Shown piece by piece: positions 32,651 through 43,097 of a stretch of 64,000 nt of DNA. The stretch comes from Diplonema japonicum (lineage: Eukaryota > Euglenozoa > Diplonemea > Diplonemida > Diplonemidae): contig OZ025668.1 in NCBI GenBank assembly GCA_964019335.1, positions 372,001-436,000 on the forward strand, given 5' to 3'. Made by a program: the position numbers and the translations under genes. Under the pieces are notes generated by a model. It made no database searches. It was given only the letters and a program-made list of their open reading frames with translations, and had not been told where the DNA came from. Numbering within the stretch: position 1 is the first letter of the stretch; every line of letters begins with the position of its first letter.

Positions 32651-33832
32651 TTAGAAGCCGTCCCTGTGAAGATAGTCAGCGGCCTTCACGGTGATGACGA
32701 AGGTGAGGCTGCCCTTTGCGTCGAGGTAGTTGTACTTGATAAGGCGGTCACGGGAAATGAGGCGGCGCCAACCCCAGCCAGCAATGCGCCAGCGGGTGTT
32801 GGTTGGGGCGATGGAACGGAAGACAGAGAGTGAAGGGTTTGTCGGGTGCTGGATCTCAACAGTGTATTTTGCGATGCTGTCAGTGGTCTTGTAAGCCCCG
32901 AAGGTAAGAGAACCTTGGGTATTGCCATCTCCATTGGGGTACACTCTGCATGTCCATTCGTCGCCGACAGAATCTAAAAAGCTTTTCGATTCGAGAAACC
33001 TGCAGCTTTTTGCAACAAAGTGCGGGATCTTCCATATCAGCCTCCCCACCTCGGCGTCCCCTCCCACTCTTCTTACAACGAAGTCCCCGTTCAGAGTCAT
33101 GTCAAGCACGTCACAAGACGACACCAGCCTTCCTTTCAACATCACAATGGTGTCTTCCAAGACCTTGCATCTCTCTGCCAGTGGATTGGATCGTACCCTG
33201 TGGGGGCAGACCTTCTCGTGTAGATCTATCTCAGATGCTTCAAGTCGTTTCTCGCATCCGAACTGATAGTACGGGCACCACATAAGGGTGTGCTCGCAGA
33301 CTGAGAAATGTGCTTCTAAAGCTGACCTGGGAAGCATGGTTGGGCAATTCTTGTTAGGGCAGTTTAGTAGGGCCCCTTGGCAGGTTGAGGTGTGGTGTGC
33401 GGTGTCTTTTACGAGAAAGGAGGCGTGGCATTTTGGACAGAGAGCTTTGCAGAGATCGTGCAATGCGGAGTCTTTTGCACGGTGTTCCTTGTTGCAGCCC
33501 TTGCAGATGATGAAGCGCATGTTTTCCTTGCAGGTTTTACGGTGTGTTTCGTAGTCTTCAAGGTGTCCTATCCACTCGCACTCCCTTGTCTCTCCGCACA
33601 TGACCGGCAGCTCCCCAATCATCTCACGCCTTGTAATGTCGTTGAAAACGCCTTCCTTGATGTTCTTCCTGCACAGTGGGCAGACCTTCACCTTCGCCAG
33701 GCACGCTTTGCAAAACCCTGTCTGGCAGTGTAGGTGAAAAACCGCTTCTTTTAGAACCAGAAAACAAATTGGGCACTTTAGCTTGCTGGAGACACTGTCC
33801 GCGTCTATGAAGATGTTTTCTGGGTGGCCCAT
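32651..33832 (-). CDS. RING/TRAF-type zinc finger protein with C-terminal MATH-like domain
   Basis: Predicted product of 393 residues. Residues about 19-58 form a RING finger (CPICFLVLKEAVFH..CQTGFCKACL..VCPLC). Then come TRAF-type zinc fingers (e.g. CPKCHASFLVKDTAHHTSTC, LLNCPNKNCPTMLPRSALEA), a short coiled segment (LAERCKVLEDTIVMLKGRL) and a C-terminal beta-rich region of about 150 residues resembling a MATH/TRAF-C fold (GRLIWKIPHF...). This order is that of TRAF-family E3 ubiquitin ligases, which trimerise through the coiled coil and bind substrate with MATH. The E3 role follows from the family; the substrate is unknown. The MATH call is by pattern and weaker than the RING call. Confidence 0.8.
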   Translation of the reverse strand: MGHPENIFIDADSVSSKLKCPICFLVLKEAVFHLHCQTGFCKACLAKVKVCPLCRKNIKEGVFNDITRREMIGELPVMCGETRECEWIGHLEDYETHRKTCKENMRFIICKGCNKEHRAKDSALHDLCKALCPKCHASFLVKDTAHHTSTCQGALLNCPNKNCPTMLPRSALEAHFSVCEHTLMWCPYYQFGCEKRLEASEIDLHEKVCPHRVRSNPLAERCKVLEDTIVMLKGRLVSSCDVLDMTLNGDFVVRRVGGDAEVGRLIWKIPHFVAKSCRFLESKSFLDSVGDEWTCRVYPNGDGNTQGSLTFGAYKTTDSIAKYTVEIQHPTNPSLSVFRSIAPTNTRWRIAGWGWRRLISRDRLIKYNYLDAKGSLTFVITVKAADYLHRDGF

Positions 33833-34925
33833 TTTTATTCCTTTTTTATCTTTGCGTGTAAAAATACTGAGTTTTGGTGTGGTTTTTGAAAACTTGCAGA
33901 AGAATATAAATAAAATAAAAAAAAGATGGGAATAAAAAAGAGTAGAGCATAAATCTCCACTCGTTCATCGTGGTGGCAAAAACAGAGCCGAGAGCCACGA
34001 GATGCAACAAGGTTACCTTCTTCGCTTTCAATATTGACAGAAAAGGAGAGAGAAAACAAAAAAAGAAAGGCGAATAAGGCAAACGCGGCATTTGGTAAAC
34101 AGAAGCTAGGGGACCTGGTTTTACTTGTTTTTGTTATCTAAAGGACATGAGTCAAGACCAAGGTGGCACGAATGGAAGTACTGTCGAAAGGGTGAGAAAA
34201 GGATGAACAAAAAAAAAAAGAAATTACTATGGGATAACGAAGTGGTCAGCAACTACCCACTGCAGTGGCGTGCGCACCTTGTACGAAAAAGGGAATTTCT
34301 CTTTTCTCTTTCTCCTCTAGCTTGTTCACAGGCACTGGGGATGAGTATCTTTTTTTTTTTAATGCCTATAAAAAGCTATCTTCCTTTTCTTCTTTTTTTC
34401 TTTTCGAATGAGCACACGCAGGCAAAAAAGCCTTTCGAAATAAACAAAAAAAAATCGCGGCAGAGAAAAAAAAAATAAATAAAAAAATGGAGATAGCATT
34501 TTTTTTTTCCCCCCTTGCAGCCGAGAATAGTTTTGGGTAAAGTGCCTAAGAGCGAAGAAAAAAAAAAAAAAAAAAAAAAAAGAAAGAAAAAAATCGATCT
34601 TAACGTGACATAAGTCAAACGGCGCTCAGTATGTCCACCACAGTGCCGGCTCCAAGTGGTGGTCTCCGCTTCCTCGCGAAGCCAAAAATACGATTCATTT
34701 CACCCCCGTTTTGAAAGGTCTGTTCGTGCCTAGGGATGACAGTCCCTCGTGTTGCCCTATTTTCGAGCCATCACCCTTGGCACAAGCTGCCAGACCCAGC
34801 GCTAACCTAAAAGATCGCGGACAGAAGGGAGGAAGAAAAAAAAAAAAAAAAAAAAAAAACGATTGGGGGAGGAAACAAACAAGCAAACAAACAACAACAA
34901 AAAACCTTTTTTTTTTCCGTCCCCC
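33833..34925. other. intergenic between TRAF-like and MFS genes
   Basis: Homopolymers with islands of ordinary sequence (34080-34330, 34615-34800). The segment 34225-34260 resembles 63303-63345. No gene, tRNA or rRNA recognised. Confidence 0.5.
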
Positions 34926-36331
34926 TCAATTAAGCTCAGACACGCCCAGCTTCGCATCACGATCACTCGAAATACGCCTGTAAACAAGACCCGCAACAAC
35001 ACAAACAACCACCATGAAACCAGTTACCATCCCGACCAGGGTGTTCACAGACGAAGGCTGAAGACTACAATTGCCAAGATGCTCCCTATCACAAGGGAGG
35101 GTGCCGTTCACAGCATCGAAATGCAGAAGGAGAGAGGAGAACGAGGGACCGGCGAACCTCCCAAGAGCAGAAGACACAGCAAGAAGCGCAAGAAGCGGCA
35201 TCAACATGCTAGTTTCATCAACAACTATGGAGTACAAAGCAGCCGTGGTAGACGAAGCCATACTGAACCCGAACACTGTGAGCCCACAACCTAAATACCA
35301 CATCCACATGTGTGATTTATCAGTATCATAGTCAGACGAATATTGGAAAAGCAAGCAGCAAGCAGCGGCAGCGATACAGGTACCTATGCAGGCAAGCGAG
35401 CCTTCTGAAAAGAGTTTTTCCCTTGCGATTCTTTTGTACGCAACTGAGGAAAGGTAAAAGCCCAACCCGCACACCCCGTATACTGTTGAGGCGGATTTTA
35501 CGCCTTCATTGAACCGGATCATTGTTATCGGCATCATCTGGCCAAAGATGCTCCAGAACCCGAAGAGAAGCAAGAAGTTGGCACAGACAATGGTGGCCAG
35601 GTCTCGTTTGGTGCTGAATGCAAGGTCTGTCATGTTGTTCTTTTGTTGTTGTTGTTGTTGGTTTTCTTCTTCTTCTTCTTCTTCTTCTTCGTCTTCGAGA
35701 AGGGGTGTGTTCCCATTGGAAGGGTCTTTGAAGTACTTGGAGCAAAACCCAGCGAGCAGTACTATATCCAGAATAACAACTACCCATCCAGGGAGTGTTT
35801 TTCCATCGAATTTCAACTGTCCCAAGGAAGACTCGGGGATGTACAGCAACAGATACCCAATTAAGGGACCGCTGAATCGGCCGAAGAATGTGTACATTCG
35901 AAAGGTGACGAACCCTTCTCCCCTGTGGGCTGTGGGGACAACCATGACGAGCTGCCCGAGGATTAACACGTAGCAAGCGCTGCCGATGCCCGCGATGAGA
36001 CGCCCCATCACGAATCTCGTTGTAGCCGTGTCAGGGTCGCCGTTTAGTGCAGTGCTGTACAGTATGTTGCCTATAATATTGAAAACCAACGATGCAATGT
36101 AGATGGACCGAAACCCTACCCTTTTCACGATGACCCCGAAGATTGGGAGGAAGACGAGCTGCGTCAAATCGTAGCAGGCAAACACCAACCCAAACGCATG
36201 CATGCTCCCCCCCAGGTCTTCCGTCCAGTACTCGAAAATCGACAGATACACAATCATAAAATCCATCGCCATCACAGAGCCCAGTATCAATGCCAGCTGT
36301 AGCGAGGTTTTTTCATCTTCTCGAACGTATT

Positions 36332-36335
<4 letters not shown>
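34926..36335 (-). CDS. major facilitator superfamily transporter, MFSD8/CLN7-like
   Basis: Predicted product of 469 residues with about 12 hydrophobic helices. The first half has the MFS loop 2-3 pattern (GVIVKRVGFRSIYIASLV) and helix 4-5 features (GRLIAGIGSACYVLILGQL). The central cytosolic loop carries a run of eight Glu then Gln repeats, encoded by a TTC/TTG microsatellite near 35640-35700. Overall layout and motifs recall the MFSD8/CLN7 and SPX-MFS branch, which sit in lysosomal or vacuolar membranes and move ions or small solutes. The substrate cannot be read from sequence. The ATG is preceded by about 28 A residues (sense strand). Confidence 0.8.
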
Positions 36336-36362
<27 letters not shown>

Positions 36363-37120
36363 CTTGTTGGTTTTTTTTTTCCTTTTTTTTGATTAAACCT
36401 TTTTTTTTTCCTGGATGATGGAGAGACATAGAAAAAAAAAAAGAAAGTTAGAAAGGGGGAAACAAAAAAAAGTCTACAACTGCTGAAAAATCAAAAATGT
36501 AAAAACATTAGTGAGAAAGTGCTTTGAACACCGTGTTCTTAAGCTAGGTTTTGAAAAGGGAAGGAAGATTGAAAAGGGAAGGAAGATTTCTCTTGTTCCA
36601 CCCCATTCTCCTGTCTCGCTGGCACGCATCTTGTGCGACACCGAAAGTGCGGAAGGAGGAAATGGAAAGTGGACATTATTCTTTTTTTTTGTTTGGCTGC
36701 ACATTCTGTTCCCGTTCTCCCGTCTCACTGGCACGCGTCTTGTGCGACACCGCAAATGTGGAAGGGGGAAATGGGAAGATAGCCTTATTCTTATTATTCT
36801 TTCTTTTAGGGGAAGGGGGGGGGTGGCTATGTTGGCAAGGAAACGCGTTTCCAAGCTTTTTTTTTGAAAATAAAGAAACGGAAACGGAAACGTTTCCCCG
36901 TTTCTTGCCAACATAGCCCAATGGGCTCTTTGCTGCTGCTCTCAACGCGTAGCAGTGTTGACACGATCTTGCTAGCAACTAACTGTCTCTTGTCGAAAGT
37001 ATCTCTCGACTAGTGGACGAAGAAGAAACAAAGGTGGCCCCCTACTCGGAACTAAAGAGTTTAAATTTAAAAGGATGCAAAAACCTCAAGTTTATTTATT
37101 AATCGTTCCTTTTTTCGATC
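36336..37120. other. intergenic with tandem and inverted repeats
   Basis: An imperfect tandem repeat of about 108 bases (first copy near 36608, second near 36716, e.g. ctggcacgc.tcttgtgcga) is followed by an inverted repeat. Its left arm is at 36825-36845 (ggctatgttggcaaggaaac) and its right arm at 36899-36918, separated by A/T and gaaacg repeats. It could be a small foldback element. No gene seen. Confidence 0.5.
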
Positions 37121-37972
37121 CTATTTATCCTCCTCCTTGACAAGCCAAGGTTTGGCAACACCTCCACTGCAGACCTTGACACCCCTCTGCACAGCGGGGC
37201 GTGCGAGGATCTTCTCGTACCACACCATGAGGTTCTTGTACTGCGTGGATGACAGGAAGCTGCAAGCGTTGTTTGTCTCGATCTTGTAACCCTCCTCCCT
37301 GACAATCTGATGGAACCAAGGGAAGCACGCCATGTCCGCAATGCTGTACTCCTCCCCAAGGATGTAAGGGCGCGACGCAAGGTGCTGGTCCAAGACAGAG
37401 CACAGTCTCTGGACCTCCATACCGTAGCGGGAGGCACCATAGTCACGTGCCTCGCACTTATCAGCAGGCGCGTAAGCGAAGAAGTGCCCGAAGTTGCCTG
37501 TCATGGGGCCTTGCCCTGCCATTTGCCAGAACAGCCAGTTCATAAGCTCAGCCCTTGCGACAGTGTCATCGGTAGGGGGGACGAACTTCTTGAACTTGTC
37601 AGCGAAGTACAACATGATGCTGGCGGACTCGAAGAGGTGCACCTCAGTGGAGCCGTCCTTGCCGCCCTTCCTGTCGACCGCGCAGGGGATCTTGCTGTTG
37701 GGGTTCACACCCACGAAGCCCTTGCTGAACTGGTCGCCCTTCATGATGCTTACGACATGAGCATCGTACTCCACGCCAAGCTCCTCAAGCAGGATGCCCA
37801 CTTTCCACCCGTTTGGCGTTGCAAGGGAGTACAGCTGAATGTCGGCGGTCCCTACTTCTGCAGGTGTTTCGTCACGTGCGCCTGCTGTGGGGCGGTTGAT
37901 GCCCGCCCATTTGTTCCCATTCGCCTTTGCGTACAAATCCTCGATCTTAGCAGGTGGTGCCCATGATGCCAT
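37121..37972 (-). CDS. glutathione S-transferase, YghU/nu-class
   Basis: Predicted product of 283 residues. The sequence follows bacterial YghU closely: NxINRPTAG-like start (WAGINRPTAGARDE), the thioredoxin-fold active-site region LYSLATPNGWKVGILLEELG, GDQFSKGFVGVNPNSKIPC, FESASIMLYFADKF, the helical domain MNWLFWQMAG, and YSIADMACFPWF. In nu-class enzymes the Thr-Pro-Asn region binds two glutathiones and the enzyme acts mainly as a disulfide reductase. It is likely cytosolic and redox-protective. A CTTCGCAG acceptor-like site lies 27 bases before the ATG. The close likeness to a bacterial class raises the possibility of lateral transfer, not shown here. Confidence 0.88.
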   Translation of the reverse strand: MASWAPPAKIEDLYAKANGNKWAGINRPTAGARDETPAEVGTADIQLYSLATPNGWKVGILLEELGVEYDAHVVSIMKGDQFSKGFVGVNPNSKIPCAVDRKGGKDGSTEVHLFESASIMLYFADKFKKFVPPTDDTVARAELMNWLFWQMAGQGPMTGNFGHFFAYAPADKCEARDYGASRYGMEVQRLCSVLDQHLASRPYILGEEYSIADMACFPWFHQIVREEGYKIETNNACSFLSSTQYKNLMVWYEKILARPAVQRGVKVCSGGVAKPWLVKEEDK

Positions 37973-38406
37973 TATTATTATTTCTTTTTCTTTTTTAACC
38001 TGCGAAGGTTACGTGGCATCATTGTTAATAAAGAAATATAAAACCCAATGGAAGGATGAAATAAAAAAGGGATATTGGCTTCCTCTTGAGGCTCCTTTTT
38101 ATACACGTTTTGTTCAACTAATCGCCCCTCCTCTCACTCCCTCCCCTTTTTTTTTTCCCCTTAGTTCCCCTGCCCCTCCTTTTTTTTTCCATTCTTTTTT
38201 TTGTGTGTTTCCGTTTATTGTTACAGGGAAAAGGCAAAAAGAAAAAAAAGAAAAAAAGAGAAAGCAGAAAAGAGAAAAAAAGGAGGGAAGATAAAATGAA
38301 GGGGGGGGAAAAGAAAAGCGTTTCCCCCAACTTTTTATCTTTTATTCGGGGATCATCAAAACTCATAAAATGAATACGAAAAAAAAAAAAAAAAAAAATG
38401 AATACG

Positions 38407-38437
<31 letters not shown>

Positions 38438-38475
38438 ACAACCCCACACGCTACAAAAAAAAAAAAAAATCATGC
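37973..38475. other. intergenic: homopolymers
   Basis: Poly-A and poly-T tracts with a duplicated gaatacg..aaaa run near 38380-38440. No gene seen. Confidence 0.5.
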
Positions 38476-39779
38476 TCACATCATCTTCCTGAAGTCCTTC
38501 ATGATGTTCTTGTGGTGGGATTCGGAGGTACCACCACCAATCTGTGTTTTTTTTTTTTTTCTTTTTTTCTCACTCCGTATCCCATACCTCAAGAAGCTTA
38601 GCATCCCTCCAAAGACGCTCCACGGGCATATCTCTCGAGTAACCCATCCCACCGAGAACCTGGATGGACATGTCGGCAACCTCCTTGGCAACAGGGGTGG
38701 CGAAGAGCTTAGCAGCGTCAGTACCAATTCTGTTCTGGGTAGTGGGGGACACTGTACGCGCGACAGTGTAGGTAAGTGCCCTGGCAGCCTCTGTCTTGGC
38801 GTAGCCCTCTGCGATGTGACGCTGGATCTGACCGAAGTCCGCAATGGGCTTCCCGAAAGCGACACGGGTGTTGGCGTAGTTGAAGGCCTCCTCAACACAT
38901 CGTGTGGCGATACCGACAGCCATGGCGGCAAGGGTCAGCCTCTCAATCTCAAGGTTGCGCATCATGCACATCACACCACCGCCTTCAGCACCAAGAAGGT
39001 TCTCCTTAGGGATCTTGACGTCGTTGAAGGCAAGCTCGCACATAGTCGAGGCGCGCATTCCGCATTTGTCGATCTTCTCACCGTTCGTGAAGCCCTCCAT
39101 GCCCCTCTCCAGGATGAATGCCGACACCTTCCCCTCAACCTTTGCGTACACAAGGTACACATCGGCGTGGGTAGCGTTCGTGATCCACGTCTTCCCACCG
39201 TTGAGGACGTAGTAGTCGCCCTTCTTCACGGCGTTGGACTGCATGCCAAGGACATCTGTTCCTGCTGAGGGTTCAGACATGCCCATGGACCCGATGAACT
39301 CACCAGACATCACTTTTTCAAGGTATTTCTCACGCTGCTGTTCGTTTGCCGAGTTGTAGAAGTTGTTCACAAAAAGCCTGTGTGGGGAGGAGGGGGAATT
39401 TTATTTTTTTATTTTTTTTGTTTTAGGAGGCATACATAGAGTGGGCGAGGTATGCCAGTGCGAAGCCCGCATCGAATTTGGACAGCTCCTCGTGGATGAT
39501 GCATGCTGCGGTGGCGTCAAGGCCAACACCTCCTGCTTCTGCAGGGACTGTCACGCCCATGACTCCCAGCTCGCCCAGCTCCTTGAACAGCGGGACGTTG
39601 AAGTCACCCCTCACATCAAACTCCCTAGCTTGCGGTTCCACCCTCTCCTTCCCGAATCTGTTCACCATCTCCCTCAGCTGCCTGTGCTCGTCGGTGGGGT
39701 TGTACAGGAAATCGGACCCCTGCATCGCCGCGAACCCCCTCGCGTACTTCCTTGTTGCTACTCCCGATGCCCTCTTCAT
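38476..39779 (-). CDS. isovaleryl-CoA dehydrogenase-like acyl-CoA dehydrogenase, three exons
   Basis: Exons (minus, 5' to 3'): 39779-39436, 39377-38588, 38541-38476, joined to 399 residues; introns 58 and 46 bases, GT-AG, donors GTATGC and GTATGG. The N-terminus (MKRASGVATRKYARGF) looks like a mitochondrial targeting peptide. Family marks: AMSEP-type loop (MGMSEPSAGTDVLGM), WITNATHADVYLVYAK, GMRASTMCEL, and C-terminal GGMGYSRDMPVERLWRDAKL followed by GGGTSE. The catalytic glutamate is in LEIERL, where isovaleryl-CoA dehydrogenase has it; the usual C-terminal position is Gly. It should oxidise isovaleryl-CoA in leucine breakdown, passing electrons to ETF. The second splice restores LLEIGGGTSE, strongly supporting the exon model. 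Confidence 0.78.
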
Positions 39780-40177
39780 TTTTATTTTCTTTAGTTTGAT
39801 GCTCTTTCAAATATATTTAAAAAACGCTAATTGTTTTTTTCTTTTTTTTTGCATTGAAAAAAATCTTTAAAAAAAAAACTCTTAAGAGAATGAAACTTTC
39901 TATGAAATATACCAAAAGGAGGGATAATAAAAAAAAAGAATAAGGGAGGGGCCGTTTCCGATATTAAGAAATAAAAGAAAACGGGGGCGGGGGGGGGGGC
40001 AATAAATCTATGAGGTAGGATGGGAATGGATTAATAACGGAAGAAAAAGAAAAAAAAAACACACTCTTTTATTTCCCTTTTTTTTTCTCTACGCCGCACG
40101 AAAAACAGCTGCAAGCATAACCCAAACAGAACAAACGGATTCTGCATAAGGAGTAATCTTGACACGGAGCACATGAG
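39780..40177. other. intergenic: low complexity
   Basis: A/T tracts and a poly-G run near 39980-40000. No gene seen. Confidence 0.45.
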
Positions 40178-42049
40178 TCACCTTTTTTTAATATTCCCCC
40201 CCCTCTTTTTTTTATCCCCACACACCTCATCACCGTACAGCTCAACAATGTCCTTCGTGTGCTTGTTTGATATGAAGTGATTCAGCATCCTGATAGGAGA
40301 AGTGTGGGAAAAGTGCACAGGGAATGCAGTACAGTTCTGCCCTTGTCGGATATTGCTCTTGATAGCAGATTGGAAAGTACGCGATTCCAGTTGGACACCT
40401 GTCAGTTTTTGGTACTCATAAGACCACAGCGCCTGACTCACAACATGGGGGAGCACAGCTCTGTCCCACGACGTGACAATGCCCATTTGGTCTCTGTGGG
40501 AGGTGATGTGCTTGATAAGGTCATTTTCGATGGAGGTTTCTAGGTCGTTCAGCTGAGATGGTGAGTATAGAGGCCGCATGATGGCGGGGAGAGGGATGCG
40601 TGAGACGAGCTTCAGCTTGATGGGGTTCATGACCTTCCACAGCGTCTCGTCGTCGAAGTCGAACGACGTGCACGCCACGTGGTCGTCAGCCTGCATGCTC
40701 GCTGCAAGGAACTCATGTGAGTACAGACAATGCACCTTCACGAGCCCTGTCCAGCTTCCAACCGTCCCCAGCCCCTCCACATCTGCACCCGACGCCAGGT
40801 ACCGCGCGCCTGTCAGCACGTCCCACAGCAGTATCGACGGTGCGAAGCCGTGGTTAGGTATCTTCGTCAGGACGCATGTGGTGCGGTGGCCTGCTTCTGT
40901 TGCGCCCAGTGCCACATACGCATCCAAGCCGTGTCCGATGAGTAAGCTGCAGAGAAGATTAGCGTGTTCTGGGTAATCACCTTTACCTTTACACAAGAAG
41001 GAGAGAAGCGAAGTCCACGTGTCGCTTTGTCCTGCGCCGCTTGTGACGTGTTTGTCGTCGTCCTTGTCGTACGTGAGGAGCGAGACAAACCGTGCGGACT
41101 GCAGGGGCGAGTCGAGGACACGGGGCGCCGTGAGGGGCGCCACGAAGGAGGTGACGGGAGAGGTTTGCAACGAGTGCGATGAGTAGTTGGCGAAGACCTT
41201 GACGTTGCGCGTGGAGAAGATGTCGGAGATGGCGTGCAGCTCCTCCCACCACCTGCGTGCGTAGACGAGGAACTCACGGTCTGAGGCGGTGGCGTTGTTC
41301 TTCTCCGCATTGATCTGGTGTGTGACGTCTTGCTCGCTGACGTCCATTCTGTAGAAGGGAAGCAGTTCGAGCTGGAGTTCAAGCACGCCCACGGGGACCT
41401 TCAGGCCCTGCATACCACCGCCAAGCTCCACAGACATGTTCACTGCGCCTGTCTTTAGGACATTACGCCACTCCGTTACATTCTCTCCCACGTGGCGTGT
41501 CGTGCGTCGTGACGTGTCCGTCCGTGTGAGCACGATCTGCAATGGTGTGTCCAGTTTCAGGAGATCCCGTCCGTTGGGCAACCGCAGGCCCCTGTCCCTT
41601 GCCCGTGCCAGCTCGTGGTCTAGGTTGATCAAAAAGGAATCATCGAAATCAGGGTCGCACTCGCACTCCACGGGGCTTGACTGGAACCGCTGCGAGCCGA
41701 ACTGCATGTGCACAGTCAGCATCTCACCCTTGTTGATGGTGTCGAGATGTTCCAGGAAGGCCCGCCCCCCAAGCAGCTTCACGTGAAGATGCCGTCCTTT
41801 GTCCGTTTGAAGCTTTGGCTCTTCTTTCACAGGCGGTGCTTGTTTGCACGCGACGCTTTCCACCATCTTCTCTACCATCCCCCTTTCGTTGAGCAGCTGC
41901 AGCAAAGTGTTGCCCCCCGGCTGCCGACCCTCATCGGCGGTGTATTCAGCGAGCACCTGGCGAATCTGTGCGTAAACGTTCCCTTCACGGAGGTGGTGGT
42001 CGACAAGCCGCCGGAGCTCTTGTATTTTGTGGGGAGGGAAATCTTCCAT
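40178..42049 (-). CDS. CEP76: CEP76 centrosomal/centriolar protein
   Basis: Predicted product of 623 residues, close to the length of human CEP76. The start at 42049 (MEDFPPHKIQELRRLVDHHL) matches the CEP76 N-terminal helix and follows an A-rich leader. Conserved blocks in order: LLGGRAFLEHL, QRFQSSPVECECDPDFDD, PLQIVLTRTD, the C2-like region, VYARRWWEELHAI, and the transglutaminase-like section with CKGKGDYPEHANLLCSLL. Catalytic-like Cys and His positions may be degenerate, as in the family. CEP76 limits centriole reduplication and belongs to the CC2D2A/CEP76 group of ciliary proteins. Its presence argues for a cell with centrioles or basal bodies. The basic last ten residues precede a low-complexity 3' flank. 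Confidence 0.88.
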   Translation of the reverse strand: MEDFPPHKIQELRRLVDHHLREGNVYAQIRQVLAEYTADEGRQPGGNTLLQLLNERGMVEKMVESVACKQAPPVKEEPKLQTDKGRHLHVKLLGGRAFLEHLDTINKGEMLTVHMQFGSQRFQSSPVECECDPDFDDSFLINLDHELARARDRGLRLPNGRDLLKLDTPLQIVLTRTDTSRRTTRHVGENVTEWRNVLKTGAVNMSVELGGGMQGLKVPVGVLELQLELLPFYRMDVSEQDVTHQINAEKNNATASDREFLVYARRWWEELHAISDIFSTRNVKVFANYSSHSLQTSPVTSFVAPLTAPRVLDSPLQSARFVSLLTYDKDDDKHVTSGAGQSDTWTSLLSFLCKGKGDYPEHANLLCSLLIGHGLDAYVALGATEAGHRTTCVLTKIPNHGFAPSILLWDVLTGARYLASGADVEGLGTVGSWTGLVKVHCLYSHEFLAASMQADDHVACTSFDFDDETLWKVMNPIKLKLVSRIPLPAIMRPLYSPSQLNDLETSIENDLIKHITSHRDQMGIVTSWDRAVLPHVVSQALWSYEYQKLTGVQLESRTFQSAIKSNIRQGQNCTAFPVHFSHTSPIRMLNHFISNKHTKDIVELYGDEVCGDKKKRGGNIKKR

Positions 42050-42254
42050 TTCTTTTTTCTTTTTCTTTTTTTGTGGAACAAAGTTCCCTCTTGTTTCGCC
42101 CTCCCCTTCCACCTGGTATTTATTTTTTTAACACACTTTTTTCACTGAATCAAAGGGAGGGGGGGGGGGGGGGGCTTAAAGAAACGTATATACATCAACT
42201 TCTCATTGTCGTCTGTTTTTTTTTCTTTCTTCTTTTTTTTTTCCTTTTTTCTTT

Positions 42255-43097
42255 TCACGCGTTTGATGTGAATGAGGTGAACCGCTTCTCCTTGACCCAA
42301 GGTGGTCGGAAGGAGAACATGACGTGGTTGTCTTCAGTGATCAGGTCCCACCCCTCGCTTACCTTCCGCAGCTCGAACCTCTGCGAGATAGCAGAGCTGT
42401 TGGCCATCACGTTCATGTAGGCAACAAGCCCGTGGTGGTTCTTGTTGAGGTTCTCTCTGTTGAAGTACACAACGATAAGGTCCTCTGCGGTAGTGAAGAC
42501 AGTCGGTTGCAGCTCCTCCCAATCTGCGGCAAGGGCACGGTAGATGGCTGACATGATATCAGTCATCATAGCCCTTGTGGGCCGGTTAAGAGGCTTGTCC
42601 CTCCCAGAGGGGATGAAAGGACCCGCAATGACCTTTCGTTCTTCTACCCACTTCCCTCGCAGAACTTCATCCTTTACGGTGTCAAAGGGATCTGTGACGT
42701 AAGGGTAGGTTTGTTCATATTTTTGTGTAGCGATGGTTCCGGGTGCTACGAAGGGCACGTCGCCTGCGATGACTCCCATTTTCATGTGATGGTCCTTTCG
42801 TTCTCTGCTTTTCAACTCGGCTCCAAGATCATACGGGCTTGCACTGTACTCGAAATCAGTGAAATATCCCTTCCCATGGCCACTCTTGAATCCTAGGCTG
42901 GCATCCGTCAACACACTGGCATCATCGGCTACAGGAGGCGGTGCGACACGTCCTGAGATGTCCGATATGGCCGTGTAGCTACCTGGTGCAAACGCCGCCT
43001 TAATCGCTTCGTGTTCCAACCCCAAATTGGGGGGAAGCTTGCTTGTCAAATTCGGCTTCGCATACCCTGGTATTCTTTTGCTGCCTTCTTCAGACAT
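42255..43097 (-). CDS. conserved hypothetical protein, possibly ciliary (CFAP96/C4orf47-like)
   Basis: Predicted product of 280 residues, starting MSEEGSKRIPGYAKPN at 43097. The first half is rich in Gly, Pro, Phe and Tyr, with short motifs (FKSGHGKGYFTDFEYSASPY, ERKVIAGPFIPSGRDKPLNR) that recall microtubule-inner proteins such as CFAP96. The last 100 residues look like a compact folded domain (LQPTVFTTAEDLIVVYFNRE; WDLITEDNHVMFSFRPPW) that I cannot name. It is adjacent to CEP76 on the same strand. The minus strand has TTTTCTCTTTTTTAAG four bases before the ATG, a good acceptor-like site. The product is real by codon pattern and length, but the function is a guess. Confidence 0.55.
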   Translation of the reverse strand: MSEEGSKRIPGYAKPNLTSKLPPNLGLEHEAIKAAFAPGSYTAISDISGRVAPPPVADDASVLTDASLGFKSGHGKGYFTDFEYSASPYDLGAELKSRERKDHHMKMGVIAGDVPFVAPGTIATQKYEQTYPYVTDPFDTVKDEVLRGKWVEERKVIAGPFIPSGRDKPLNRPTRAMMTDIMSAIYRALAADWEELQPTVFTTAEDLIVVYFNRENLNKNHHGLVAYMNVMANSSAISQRFELRKVSEGWDLITEDNHVMFSFRPPWVKEKRFTSFTSNA

